Shown here one piece after another: positions 43,934 through 52,442 of a DNA stretch of 64,000 nt (the first letter of the stretch is position 1; every line of letters starts with the position of its first letter). Source of the stretch: MM2 sp035460165 (GTDB lineage: Bacteria > Pseudomonadota > Gammaproteobacteria > Burkholderiales > Methylophilaceae); NCBI GenBank assembly GCA_035460165.1, contig DATHWW010000017.1:62001-126000 (forward strand), in the 5' to 3' direction. The position numbers were made by a program, and so were the translations under genes. Below the pieces are notes generated by a model that was given only the letters and a program-made list of their open reading frames with translations, was not told the origin of the DNA and did no database searches.

Positions 43934-46513
43934 TCAACGCTTGTTAAAAACCAGTCTGCCGCCCTGCACATCTACTTGGATAGTATCTTTCGCCGCAAAA
44001 TTCCCGGCCAGGATATCTTTCGCCAGCGGATTCTCGATTTCAGCCTGAATTGCACGCTTCAACGGCCGTGCGCCGTAGACCGGATCGAAGCCGGCGTTGG
44101 CGATTTCGGCCAGTGCGGCATCGGTGACCGCCAGCTCCATGTCCATGGCCTTCAATCGTTTCGCCAGGCTCTGCAGCTGGATCGCGGTGATGGATTTCAC
44201 GTGCGCTTCGCCCAAGCCGTGGAACACCACCACCTCGTCGATGCGGTTGATGAATTCCGGCCGGAAATAGCTCTTCACCTCGCCCATCACCGCCAGTTTG
44301 ATCACCTGGTAATCGTCGCCGGCCATCTGCTGGATCATCTGGCTGCCGAGGTTGGAAGTCATGATGATGACGGTATTCTTGAAGTCCACGGTGCGCCCCT
44401 GGCCGTCGGTCATGCGGCCGTCGTCCAGCACTTGCAGCAGCACATTGAACACATCCGAATGCGCCTTTTCCACTTCATCGAACAGGATCACGGAGTACGG
44501 CTTGCGACGCACGGCTTCGGTCAGCGTGCCGCCCTCCTCGTAGCCCACATAGCCTGGAGGCGCGCCGATGAGGCGAGCCACGGAATGCTTCTCCATGAAC
44601 TCGCTCATGTCGATGCGGATCAGGTGATCCTCGCTATCGAACAAAAATCCGGCCAGCGCCTTGCACAGTTCGGTCTTGCCGACGCCGGTCGGGCCGAGGA
44701 AAAGAAAGGAACCGTACGGCCGATTCGGGTCGGAAAGGCCGGAGCGCGAACGGCGGATGGCATCCGACACCAGCCGCACCGCTTCGTCCTGGCCGACCAC
44801 GCGCTCGTGCAACTTGTCTTCCATGGTCAGCAGCTTGTCGCGCTCGCCCTGCATCATCTTGGATACCGGGATGCCGGTGGCACGCGACACCACCTCGGCG
44901 ATTTCCTCCGCGCCGACCTGCGTGCGCAGCAGCCTGGGCTTGGCTTCGGCACTGGCGGAGGCCTCGGCCTGCTTGAGCTGGGTTTCCAGCTCCGGCAGCT
45001 TGCCGTACTGGATTTCGGCCAGTTTGTCGTATTGGCCCTGGCGCTGCAGATCGGCCATTTGTGCCTTGAGCTTGTCGATTTCTTCCTTGATGTGCTGGCT
45101 GCCGTGCACCTGCGCTTTCTCCGCCTTCCAGATTTCGTCGAGATCGGAATATTCCTTTTCCAGACGCGCGATTTCCTCCTCAATCAGCGCAAAACGCTTC
45201 TGCGAAGCTTCGTCCTTTTCCTTGCGCACCGCCTCGCGCTCGATCTTGAGCTGGATCAAACGGCGGTCGAGCCTATCCATGGACTCCGGCTTGGAGTCGA
45301 TTTCCATCTTGATGCGGCTGGCGGCTTCATCAATCAGGTCGATCGCCTTGTCCGGCAGGAAGCGGTCGGTGATATAGCGATGGCTCAGCTCCGCCGCGGC
45401 GACGATGGCCGGGTCGGTGATGTCCACGCCGTGGTGCAGCTCATATCTTTCCTGCAAACCGCGCAGGATGGCGATGGTCGATTCGACGGTCGGTTCCTCC
45501 ACCAGCACTTTCTGGAAGCGACGTTCCAGCGCCGCATCCTTTTCGATGTACTTGCGATATTCGTCCAGCGTGGTCGCGCCGACGCAATGCAGCTCGCCGC
45601 GCGCCAGCGCGGGCTTCAGCATGTTGCCGGCGTCCATCGCCCCTTCGGCCTTGCCGGCACCGACCATGGTGTGCAATTCGTCGATGAAGACGATGGTGCG
45701 GCCCTCGTCCAGCGCCAGTTCCTTCAGCACTGCCTTCAGCCGCTCCTCGAATTCGCCGCGGTATTTGGCGCCGGCGAGCAGCGCCGCCATGTCCAGCGAC
45801 AGCACCTTCTTGTTCTTCAGCGTCTCCGGCACTTCGCCGTTGACGATGCGCTGCGCCAGGCCTTCGACGATGGCGGTCTTGCCGACGCCGGGCTCGCCGA
45901 TCAGTACTGGGTTGTTCTTGGTGCGGCGTTGCAATACCTGGATGGTGCGGCGAATTTCATCGTCGCGGCCGATGACCGGATCGAGCTTGCCCATGCGCGC
46001 GCGTTCGGTCAGGTCCAGCGTGTATTTCTTCAAGGCCTCGCGGCTGCCTTCCGCCTCGGCGTTCTGCACGTTTTCGCCGCCGCGCACGGTGTGGATGGCC
46101 TGTTCCAGCGCCTTGCGAACCAGCCCGTTCTGCTTCAGCAGGCGCCCGGCTTCGCCCTTGTCTTCGGTCAGTGCGAGTAAAAACATCTCGCTGGCGATAA
46201 AAGCGTCGCCATGCTTCAGCGCCTCTTTGTCGGTCAGGTTGAGCAGGTTATTGAGGTCGCGCGAGATGGAGACTTCGCCACCGCCGCCCTCGACCTTGGG
46301 CAAGCGATCAATGGCGTGGTGCAGGCCGTTTTTCAGCGGCACCAGGTTGACCCCGGCGCGCGAAAGCAGCGATGCGGTGCCGCCGTCTTCCTGGCTCAGC
46401 AACGCGGAGAGCAGATGAATCGGCTCGATGTAAGCGTGGTCGGCGGCATTCGCCAGGCTTTGAGCATCGCCTAGCGCTTGTTGGAATTTGGTCGTCAACT
46501 TATCGAAACGCAT
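43934..46513 (-). CDS. clpB: ATP-dependent chaperone ClpB
   Basis: Hsp100 disaggregase working with DnaK. 859 residues: Clp-N repeats (1-150), NBD1 with GEPGVGKTAIVEGLAQRI, the coiled-coil M domain (about 405-520), and NBD2 with GPTGVGKTELCKALAGFLF and IDMSEFMEKHSVARLIGAPP. C-terminal D2 small domain. A sigma32-like promoter lies 38-65 bases upstream. Confidence 0.98.
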   Translation of the reverse strand: MRFDKLTTKFQQALGDAQSLANAADHAYIEPIHLLSALLSQEDGGTASLLSRAGVNLVPLKNGLHHAIDRLPKVEGGGGEVSISRDLNNLLNLTDKEALKHGDAFIASEMFLLALTEDKGEAGRLLKQNGLVRKALEQAIHTVRGGENVQNAEAEGSREALKKYTLDLTERARMGKLDPVIGRDDEIRRTIQVLQRRTKNNPVLIGEPGVGKTAIVEGLAQRIVNGEVPETLKNKKVLSLDMAALLAGAKYRGEFEERLKAVLKELALDEGRTIVFIDELHTMVGAGKAEGAMDAGNMLKPALARGELHCVGATTLDEYRKYIEKDAALERRFQKVLVEEPTVESTIAILRGLQERYELHHGVDITDPAIVAAAELSHRYITDRFLPDKAIDLIDEAASRIKMEIDSKPESMDRLDRRLIQLKIEREAVRKEKDEASQKRFALIEEEIARLEKEYSDLDEIWKAEKAQVHGSQHIKEEIDKLKAQMADLQRQGQYDKLAEIQYGKLPELETQLKQAEASASAEAKPRLLRTQVGAEEIAEVVSRATGIPVSKMMQGERDKLLTMEDKLHERVVGQDEAVRLVSDAIRRSRSGLSDPNRPYGSFLFLGPTGVGKTELCKALAGFLFDSEDHLIRIDMSEFMEKHSVARLIGAPPGYVGYEEGGTLTEAVRRKPYSVILFDEVEKAHSDVFNVLLQVLDDGRMTDGQGRTVDFKNTVIIMTSNLGSQMIQQMAGDDYQVIKLAVMGEVKSYFRPEFINRIDEVVVFHGLGEAHVKSITAIQLQSLAKRLKAMDMELAVTDAALAEIANAGFDPVYGARPLKRAIQAEIENPLAKDILAGNFAAKDTIQVDVQGGRLVFNKR

Positions 46514-46550
46514 AGCGGGCTTCCTCGGTAATGTTCTTACAATACTTCCA

Positions 46551-46578
46551 ATGTGAGGGGCGAACTTGCAATTTCAAG
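46551..46578 (-). promoter_or_regulatory. sigma32 (heat shock)-like promoter of clpB
   Basis: On the minus strand CTTGAAA (46572-46578), 11 bp spacer, then CCCCTCACAT (from 46560). This resembles the RpoH consensus CTTGAAA-N(11-16)-CCCCATNT. Confidence 0.55.
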
Positions 46579-46785
46579 ATTACCCCTACGCCGAAATAGG
46601 AATTTATGTATTTTTCTGGTTGCGCAGCAGCGATTCAACGCACACAATATGCAGCGCAAAACCTTGCTAGAATGCCGGTTAACGCGCAAAAGGGCTGTCG
46701 AATAACGTATGAGTAAGTTGCAGTACTCCACCGAGAGAGAGATGACAGCCTCCCACCTGAATTGCGGAGCGATGGCTTACCTCTA

Positions 46786-49440
46786 ATGACAGCAGAAATC
46801 CCCACCGACCTGCTGTCATTCGAGCCTCGACTCAAAACGGCCCCGGGTCTGGAAACCCTGATGCGCGCACTGCTCAACGCCAGCCCGGATTTCATCTGCT
46901 TCAAGGATGGCCAGGGCAGATGGATTGCCGCGAATGAGAGCAGTCTGGCGTTGTTCCAGCTCGGCCGCGACTATGCATGCAAAACCGACGAAGAGCTGGC
47001 CGAACAGGCGCCGCCGCAATACCGCGAAGCTTTTCGCATCTGCAGCGAATCGGACGAACGCACCTGGCTTGCACGCACCACCCTGCAAGAAGAGCAGGTT
47101 ATTCCCGGCCTGGATGGCGGGCAGCGTTATTTCGATGTCATCAAGGTACCTTTGTTCCTGGAAGACGGCAGCCGCTACGGCATGGTGGTGCTAGGCCGCG
47201 ACATTTCCGACCGCAAACAGGCAGAAATCCGTCTTTATCGCCGCGGCGCGATTCTCGACGCGCTGACCTCGACCGACTGGCTGCTGTATTCCGCCGAGTC
47301 CTGGCAAAAAGCCATGCCGGCGGCGCTGGAGCTGATCGGCAAAGCGGCGCGCTTCACGCACATCCAGGTATTCATGAACACGCCGGGCAGCGACCCGCAA
47401 ACCTGCGTCGAGCTTGTCGGATGGCAAAGCCCGGAGTTCGCGGCCTCTTCTGGCGTAGCGGTGCGCGAAATCGATTTCGACCTGCCCGGACACCAACGCT
47501 GGGGAGAAATGTTGGCGCGCGGAGAAGCGGTCTTCGGTACACAGTCGGACTTCCCTGCGTCGGAGCATGCGTTCTTCAATCAACGGCAATCGCAATCCAT
47601 TGCTCTCCTGCCTATCCACACCGAAAATCAATGGTGGGGATTGATCAGTCTGGAACGCTTCGACAGCCCCGAGCGAATTTCGCCGGAGGAAATCGGCGCA
47701 CTGCTCGCCGCCAGCCGCTCGATCGGCATCGCGATCCAGCGCGATAGCGCCAATAAGCGCCTGGGGCAAGCCTCGATCGCCTTCGACACGGCGGCCGAAG
47801 GCATCATGATTTGCGACGCCGACAACCGTATCACCGGCATCAACAAGGGCTTCACCGAAATAACCGGCTACAGCGAGAGCGAGGTTCTGGGCCTGACTCC
47901 GGGCATCCTCAATTCCGGCATTCATACGCCCGAATTCTTCGAAATCATGTGGGCCAGCCTAGAACAGACCGGACGCTGGCGCGGCGAAGTCCGCAACCGC
48001 CGCAAAAACGGGGAAATCTATCCCGAATGGCTGACGATTACCGTCGTCAAGAATTCGGAAAATCAGATTTCCCATTACGTCGCGGTCTTTGCCGACATTT
48101 CGGAAATCAAGCATTCGCAGCAGCGCCTGTACGAGCTGGTCAATCATGATCCATTGACCGGCCTGCCCAACCGCCGCCTGCTCAACGAATTGCTGGAGCA
48201 CGCCATCAAGCGCGCCGAGCGCGAAAACACCAAGATCGCGCTGCTGTTCGTCGATCTGGATCGCTTCAAGAACATCAACGACACGCTGGGCCATCAGGTC
48301 GGCGACAGGTTGCTGAAGAAGGCCGCCCAACGCCTCAGCGCGTCCGTGCGCGACAGCGACACCATCGCCCGCCTGGGCGGCGACGAATTCGTGGTGATGA
48401 TGGAGTTCATGGGCGACATCGAAGACCCCGCCACCGTCGCCAAGAAAATCATCTCCGGCATCCAGGACGAGTTCGTCATCGACAATTACGAATTGTTCAT
48501 CGGCGCCAGCATCGGCATCAGCGTGTTCCCTGAAGACGGCCGGAACGCGGATGACCTGATCAAGGCCGCCGACATCGCGATGTACCAAGTCAAGAACGAA
48601 GGCAAAAACGACTACCGTTTCTACGCCAGCCAGTTGAGCGATCACGCACGCGAGCGGCTGACGCTGGATACCATGCTGCGCCGCGCGCTGGAGCGCAGGC
48701 AACTGGAGGTCTACTACCAGCCGCAGGTTTCGCTGGAGACCGGGAAAATCATTGCGGCAGAAGCCTTGCTGCGCTGGCACCACCCGGAGCTGGGCATCGT
48801 CTCGCCGGCCAAGTTTATTCCGTTGGCGGAGGAAACCGGGCTCATCGTGCAGATCGGCGAATGGGTGCTGCGCGAAGCGGCCAATCACGCGATGTGCCTG
48901 GCGCAATTGGGGATCCCGCTGCAATGGATCGCCGTCAACGTTTCCGGCGTGCAGATCCACCGCTCCAATTTCGCCGATACCGTCTACGGCGTGCTGGTCG
49001 AAACCGGCTGCGAACCCGGCATGCTGGAACTGGAAATCACCGAAAGCGCGATCATGCGCAACGTGGAATACGTCATCGATGTCTGCCAGCAACTGAAGGC
49101 GATGGGCGTGCGCCTGGCGCTGGACGACTTTGGCACCGGCTATTCCTCGCTGTCGTACCTCAAGAAATTCCCGCTCGACAAGCTCAAGATCGACCAGTCC
49201 TTCGTGCATGACCTGCCGGACGACGCCGAAGACGCCGCCATTGCGGGCGCCATTATCGCCCTCGGGCAAAACCTGGGGCTGCGCATCACCGCCGAGGGCG
49301 TCGAGAAAGCAGAACAGCGCGACTTTCTCTATGCGCGCGGCTGCACCGAAGGCCAGGGCTATTTATATAGCCAGCCCATTTCATTTGAAGAACTCGTGAA
49401 TTTATTGAAAAACAGCCCGTTACCGGAAATAGCAGCATGA
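46786..49440 (+). CDS. PAS-GAF-PAS-GGDEF-EAL c-di-GMP signalling protein
   Basis: About 884 residues. PAS (residues 20-140, LLNASPDFICFKDGQGRWIA), GAF-like region (150-320), second PAS plus PAC (325-445, ITGYSESEVLGLTPGILNSG), GGDEF (about 450-615) with intact RLGGDEFVVM near 531, and EAL (about 630-880) with AEALLRWHHPELG and DDFGTGYSSL. Both catalytic motifs look intact, so it could make or degrade c-di-GMP. No membrane segments. ATG at 46786 is used; TTG at 46762 is possible. Overlaps the HD-GYP gene by 4 bases. Confidence 0.93.
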   Translation: MTAEIPTDLLSFEPRLKTAPGLETLMRALLNASPDFICFKDGQGRWIAANESSLALFQLGRDYACKTDEELAEQAPPQYREAFRICSESDERTWLARTTLQEEQVIPGLDGGQRYFDVIKVPLFLEDGSRYGMVVLGRDISDRKQAEIRLYRRGAILDALTSTDWLLYSAESWQKAMPAALELIGKAARFTHIQVFMNTPGSDPQTCVELVGWQSPEFAASSGVAVREIDFDLPGHQRWGEMLARGEAVFGTQSDFPASEHAFFNQRQSQSIALLPIHTENQWWGLISLERFDSPERISPEEIGALLAASRSIGIAIQRDSANKRLGQASIAFDTAAEGIMICDADNRITGINKGFTEITGYSESEVLGLTPGILNSGIHTPEFFEIMWASLEQTGRWRGEVRNRRKNGEIYPEWLTITVVKNSENQISHYVAVFADISEIKHSQQRLYELVNHDPLTGLPNRRLLNELLEHAIKRAERENTKIALLFVDLDRFKNINDTLGHQVGDRLLKKAAQRLSASVRDSDTIARLGGDEFVVMMEFMGDIEDPATVAKKIISGIQDEFVIDNYELFIGASIGISVFPEDGRNADDLIKAADIAMYQVKNEGKNDYRFYASQLSDHARERLTLDTMLRRALERRQLEVYYQPQVSLETGKIIAAEALLRWHHPELGIVSPAKFIPLAEETGLIVQIGEWVLREAANHAMCLAQLGIPLQWIAVNVSGVQIHRSNFADTVYGVLVETGCEPGMLELEITESAIMRNVEYVIDVCQQLKAMGVRLALDDFGTGYSSLSYLKKFPLDKLKIDQSFVHDLPDDAEDAAIAGAIIALGQNLGLRITAEGVEKAEQRDFLYARGCTEGQGYLYSQPISFEELVNLLKNSPLPEIAA

Positions 49441-50717
49441 GGCCGGAACCGGTCAACACCATCACTCCGGACCAGTTGCGCGTCGGCCTTTACATCCACC
49501 TCGATCTCGGCTGGATGGATCACCCGTTCACCTTCAGCAACTTCAAGATCCGCAACGAAGGCCAGATCGCGCAGATCAAGGCACTCGGCCTGAAGCAACT
49601 GCGCTATGACCCCTTGCGTAGCGATTGCGAGCCTAGCGTGCAGGCGCCTGCTGCCGCAGCGGCTTCCGCTTTACCCCGGCAGACGCCGGCTGTCGCCGAC
49701 TCCCCTGCGGAAGAAAAGGAAGCCTTCGAAACGCAGCGTCTCGAAGAACTGCGCCAGGCAGTGCATGAATGCGAACAAAAATTCGCCCAGGCCGCAAATG
49801 CTGTCATACGCATCGAACGCGAAATTCACATTACGCCGCCGAAATCGATGGCAGAAGCGCGCGCGCTGGTGGACAGCATGGTGGAATCGCTGCTGACGGA
49901 AGGCGACGTGGTACTGCACGCGATGAACGACCGGCGCGGCATGGCGGAACAATACTCGCACTCGTTGAACGTCACGGTGCTGGCGATGATTCTCGCCAAA
50001 TCGCTGGACATGAGCGAAGAGGAAGTCAGGCACCTAGCGATGGGCGCACTGTTCCACGACATCGGCAAGTCTCAGATTCCCGATCGCGTCACGCGCAAGA
50101 CTGACCCGCTGACCAAGTCCGAACTCGCGCTAATTCACGAGCATTGTCACTTTGGCGCGAAATTCGCCGAGAACTTCAAGCTCGACCCACGTGTGGGCTT
50201 GATCATCCTGCAGCATCACGAATGCATAGACGGCAGCGGCTACCCCGGCAAGCTCAAGGGCGAGGAAATCGACCGCCTGGCACGCATCACCGCCATCGTG
50301 AACACCTACGACAACCTGTGTAATCCGCTGGATCTCGCGGCAGCGATGACCCCTTACGAAGCGCTGGCCAACATGTTCTCGCGCCAGCGCGCCAAGCTCG
50401 ATCCGTCCATCCTCAAGCTGCTGATCAAGAGCATGGGCGTCTATCCGCCCGGCAGTATCGTGCGCCTGTCCAGCGGCGATCACGGCATGGTGATTTCGGT
50501 CAACCCGAGCAAGCCGCTACGCCCTTGCGTGATGCTGCATCTGCCCGATATCCCGCGCAGAACGCCGATGCTGATCGATTTGGGCGAAGAAGCGTCCCTC
50601 AGCATCACCCATTGCCTGCGTCCCAGCCAATTGCCGAAGGAAGCGCTGGATTACCTCAGTCCCGGCAAGCGCATCAGCTATTATTTCGACAAGGAACCGC
50701 CCAAGGTCGGACAGTAG
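49437..50717 (+). CDS. HD-GYP domain phosphodiesterase with DUF3391
   Basis: 426 residues: DUF3391 N-terminus (TPDQLRVGLYIHLDLGWMDH), Ala/Pro linker, HD-GYP domain with HDIGKSQIPD (about 207), HEHCHFGAKFAE, and HHECIDGSGYPGKLKGEEI (about 259-275). Predicted to hydrolyse c-di-GMP to GMP. Translationally coupled to the GGDEF-EAL gene, so one operon encodes both arms of c-di-GMP turnover. Confidence 0.95.
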   Translation: MRPEPVNTITPDQLRVGLYIHLDLGWMDHPFTFSNFKIRNEGQIAQIKALGLKQLRYDPLRSDCEPSVQAPAAAAASALPRQTPAVADSPAEEKEAFETQRLEELRQAVHECEQKFAQAANAVIRIEREIHITPPKSMAEARALVDSMVESLLTEGDVVLHAMNDRRGMAEQYSHSLNVTVLAMILAKSLDMSEEEVRHLAMGALFHDIGKSQIPDRVTRKTDPLTKSELALIHEHCHFGAKFAENFKLDPRVGLIILQHHECIDGSGYPGKLKGEEIDRLARITAIVNTYDNLCNPLDLAAAMTPYEALANMFSRQRAKLDPSILKLLIKSMGVYPPGSIVRLSSGDHGMVISVNPSKPLRPCVMLHLPDIPRRTPMLIDLGEEASLSITHCLRPSQLPKEALDYLSPGKRISYYFDKEPPKVGQ

Positions 50718-50769
50718 TGACTGCTGTGAAACTTCGGCTTGCAGCCTTCCAGGCCGGAATGACCAGCGC

Positions 50770-51240
50770 TTAGCGGTCCACTCCGCGCACCCAGTTGGCA
50801 AGCCAGGCAGCGTCGACTTGACCGGACATGGCGCGTACGCCGCCCGCGCCATCGTAGAAATAGGTGCGCGGCAGTTCGCCGTGCCACTTGCGGTCGATGG
50901 CGAAATACAAGCGGTCGGGATCATCGCCTGCGAAAATCCAGCGCTCACCCTGCCCGTCAGGCAGATACTCGGCCAGCTTGGCAGCAGCGGCTGGGTTCAT
51001 CTCCGTGCCATCGGTGCTCACCAGCACCAGCTTGATATCGGGCCGTTGGCGCACCAGCGCGCCGAGATGCCGCATCTCTTCCGGGCAATATGCGCAATCC
51101 ACCGACCAGAACGCCAGCACGAAAGGCTTGCCGGCATGCGCCTGCTCGATCGCGGCACGGCTGCCGCGATCGAAAGGACGTAAATCGCCGGCGATGGCCG
51201 GCAGGGAAAGCAGCAATAGTCCCAGCAGACCGAGCCTCAT
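50770..51240 (-). CDS. exported thioredoxin-like (TlpA) protein
   Basis: 156 residues: signal peptide (LGLLGLLLLSLPAIAGD), thioredoxin fold with FWSVDCAYCPEEM (Cys49, Cys52; CAYC) and cis-Pro in GELPRTYFYDGAG. Last gene of the TonB receptor-propeller-TlpA operon, overlapping the propeller stop by 4 bases. Likely maintains cysteines in the periplasm, perhaps those of its propeller neighbour. Confidence 0.88.
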   Translation of the reverse strand: MRLGLLGLLLLSLPAIAGDLRPFDRGSRAAIEQAHAGKPFVLAFWSVDCAYCPEEMRHLGALVRQRPDIKLVLVSTDGTEMNPAAAAKLAEYLPDGQGERWIFAGDDPDRLYFAIDRKWHGELPRTYFYDGAGGVRAMSGQVDAAWLANWVRGVDR

Positions 51241-52436
51241 TTGGCCACGCTCATGTCGATCAGGTAATAGCCGTCCTGCCGGGTATTCCACGATAAATAC
51301 ACCTGCTTGCCGTCGGAAATCAGGAAAGGATTATCCGCTGCGCCGGATGTCGCGGCGACCTTGCGCGGCGCACCCCACGAACGGCCGCCGTCCTCGGAAA
51401 CCATCGCCATGATGACGGCGCTGGTCTCGGTCATTTCCTTCCACGCCAGCACGACCTGCTCGCCCATCGCAAACAACGTTGGATGCCCGGCCTGCGCGTC
51501 GGCATTACCGAAGCGGCGTGCCGGCGAAGTGACCCAGGCTTCGCCGTCCAAACGCGCAACATAAAGCCCCGGCTTTTTTTCGTTGCCGTCATACCAAGCC
51601 AGATGCCAGCCCCAGTCGCCGCCACGTGCGATTGATCCGCCGTGGTGCGGACAGGCGTCGATCTTCCAGTGGCCGAAGCTGACGCGCACCGGCGCTTTCA
51701 AAACGCCGCGCGGTCCGATGCGCGCCACGGCGTGATCGCGGATGCTGCCGTCGTAAACATGCCGCCAGAAGATGACCGCCGTGCCGCCCGGCTCGGTTGC
51801 CAACGCGATGCGGCAACACTCACAACTGCCGTCGGCGACCTTGTACTCGGTGCCGAAACTCGCGCCGCCATCGCTCGACACGGCAACGTAGATCGCCGCG
51901 CCGTCGTATTTCTTGCCGGCCGCCTTGGCTGTCTGCAAGTCGCGCTTGTCGATCCAGGAAACGTAAATCGTGCCGTCATCCGCGACCGCAAGGGATTCGA
52001 AACGGTGTGTGATCGGGGCGGTGTTGCGGTTGACGATGACGGGGGCGGAGAACGACTTGCCGCCATCCAGCGAACGACTGAATTTGATGTGGCCGGCGTA
52101 AGGCTTGTCCAGCGCCTGGGTCCAGGTGACATAGATTTCGCCGTTTTTGCCGAAGGCAATCTTGGGGCGCAGTTCGCCCTCGCCACCAATCTTTTCACGT
52201 TGCTGGTTCACCGCAACAGGCGTGCTGAAAGTACGTCCATGGTCATCGGAGCGGCTCACCATCACCCGCCCGCTATCGACCGCAGCACGCCACAGTCGTC
52301 CTTGCGGGTCGAACAGTGTGGTGATGGCCAAAGTCGCGCGGACTGCTGTCATGGATTGGTCATGGGTATGCTCTTCGTGCGCAATCGCAGGCGGCGCCAG
52401 CCAGAATAGACACAGAGTAAGCAGGAGTTTTCGCAT
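51237..52436 (-). CDS. exported Asp-box beta-propeller (sialidase-like), Cys/His cluster
   Basis: 399 residues with signal peptide and a His-rich mature N-terminus (AHEEHTHDQ). Four Asp boxes: SDDHGRTFS, SLDGGKSFS, SSDGGASFG and SEDGGRSWG, typical of BNR/sialidase propellers. Catalytic sialidase residues are not evident. An unusual CECC (Cys205, Cys207, Cys208) and CPHHGG (Cys262, His264, His265) could bind metal or heme. It lies 6 bases after a TonB-dependent receptor gene and overlaps a thioredoxin-like gene, so uptake or handling of a metal is more likely than sialic acid release. Confidence 0.82.
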   Translation of the reverse strand: MRKLLLTLCLFWLAPPAIAHEEHTHDQSMTAVRATLAITTLFDPQGRLWRAAVDSGRVMVSRSDDHGRTFSTPVAVNQQREKIGGEGELRPKIAFGKNGEIYVTWTQALDKPYAGHIKFSRSLDGGKSFSAPVIVNRNTAPITHRFESLAVADDGTIYVSWIDKRDLQTAKAAGKKYDGAAIYVAVSSDGGASFGTEYKVADGSCECCRIALATEPGGTAVIFWRHVYDGSIRDHAVARIGPRGVLKAPVRVSFGHWKIDACPHHGGSIARGGDWGWHLAWYDGNEKKPGLYVARLDGEAWVTSPARRFGNADAQAGHPTLFAMGEQVVLAWKEMTETSAVIMAMVSEDGGRSWGAPRKVAATSGAADNPFLISDGKQVYLSWNTRQDGYYLIDMSVAK

Positions 52437-52442
52437 GCGTGA

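Noticed and set aside
43898..46180. Long plus-strand open frame of about 760 codons
   Set aside because: It is the antisense of clpB; its His/Gln/Leu-rich translation is typical of an antisense shadow and matches no family.
51237..52436. Propeller annotated as a true sialidase
   Set aside because: Only Asp boxes are present; the arginine triad and Tyr/Glu nucleophile of sialidases were not identified.
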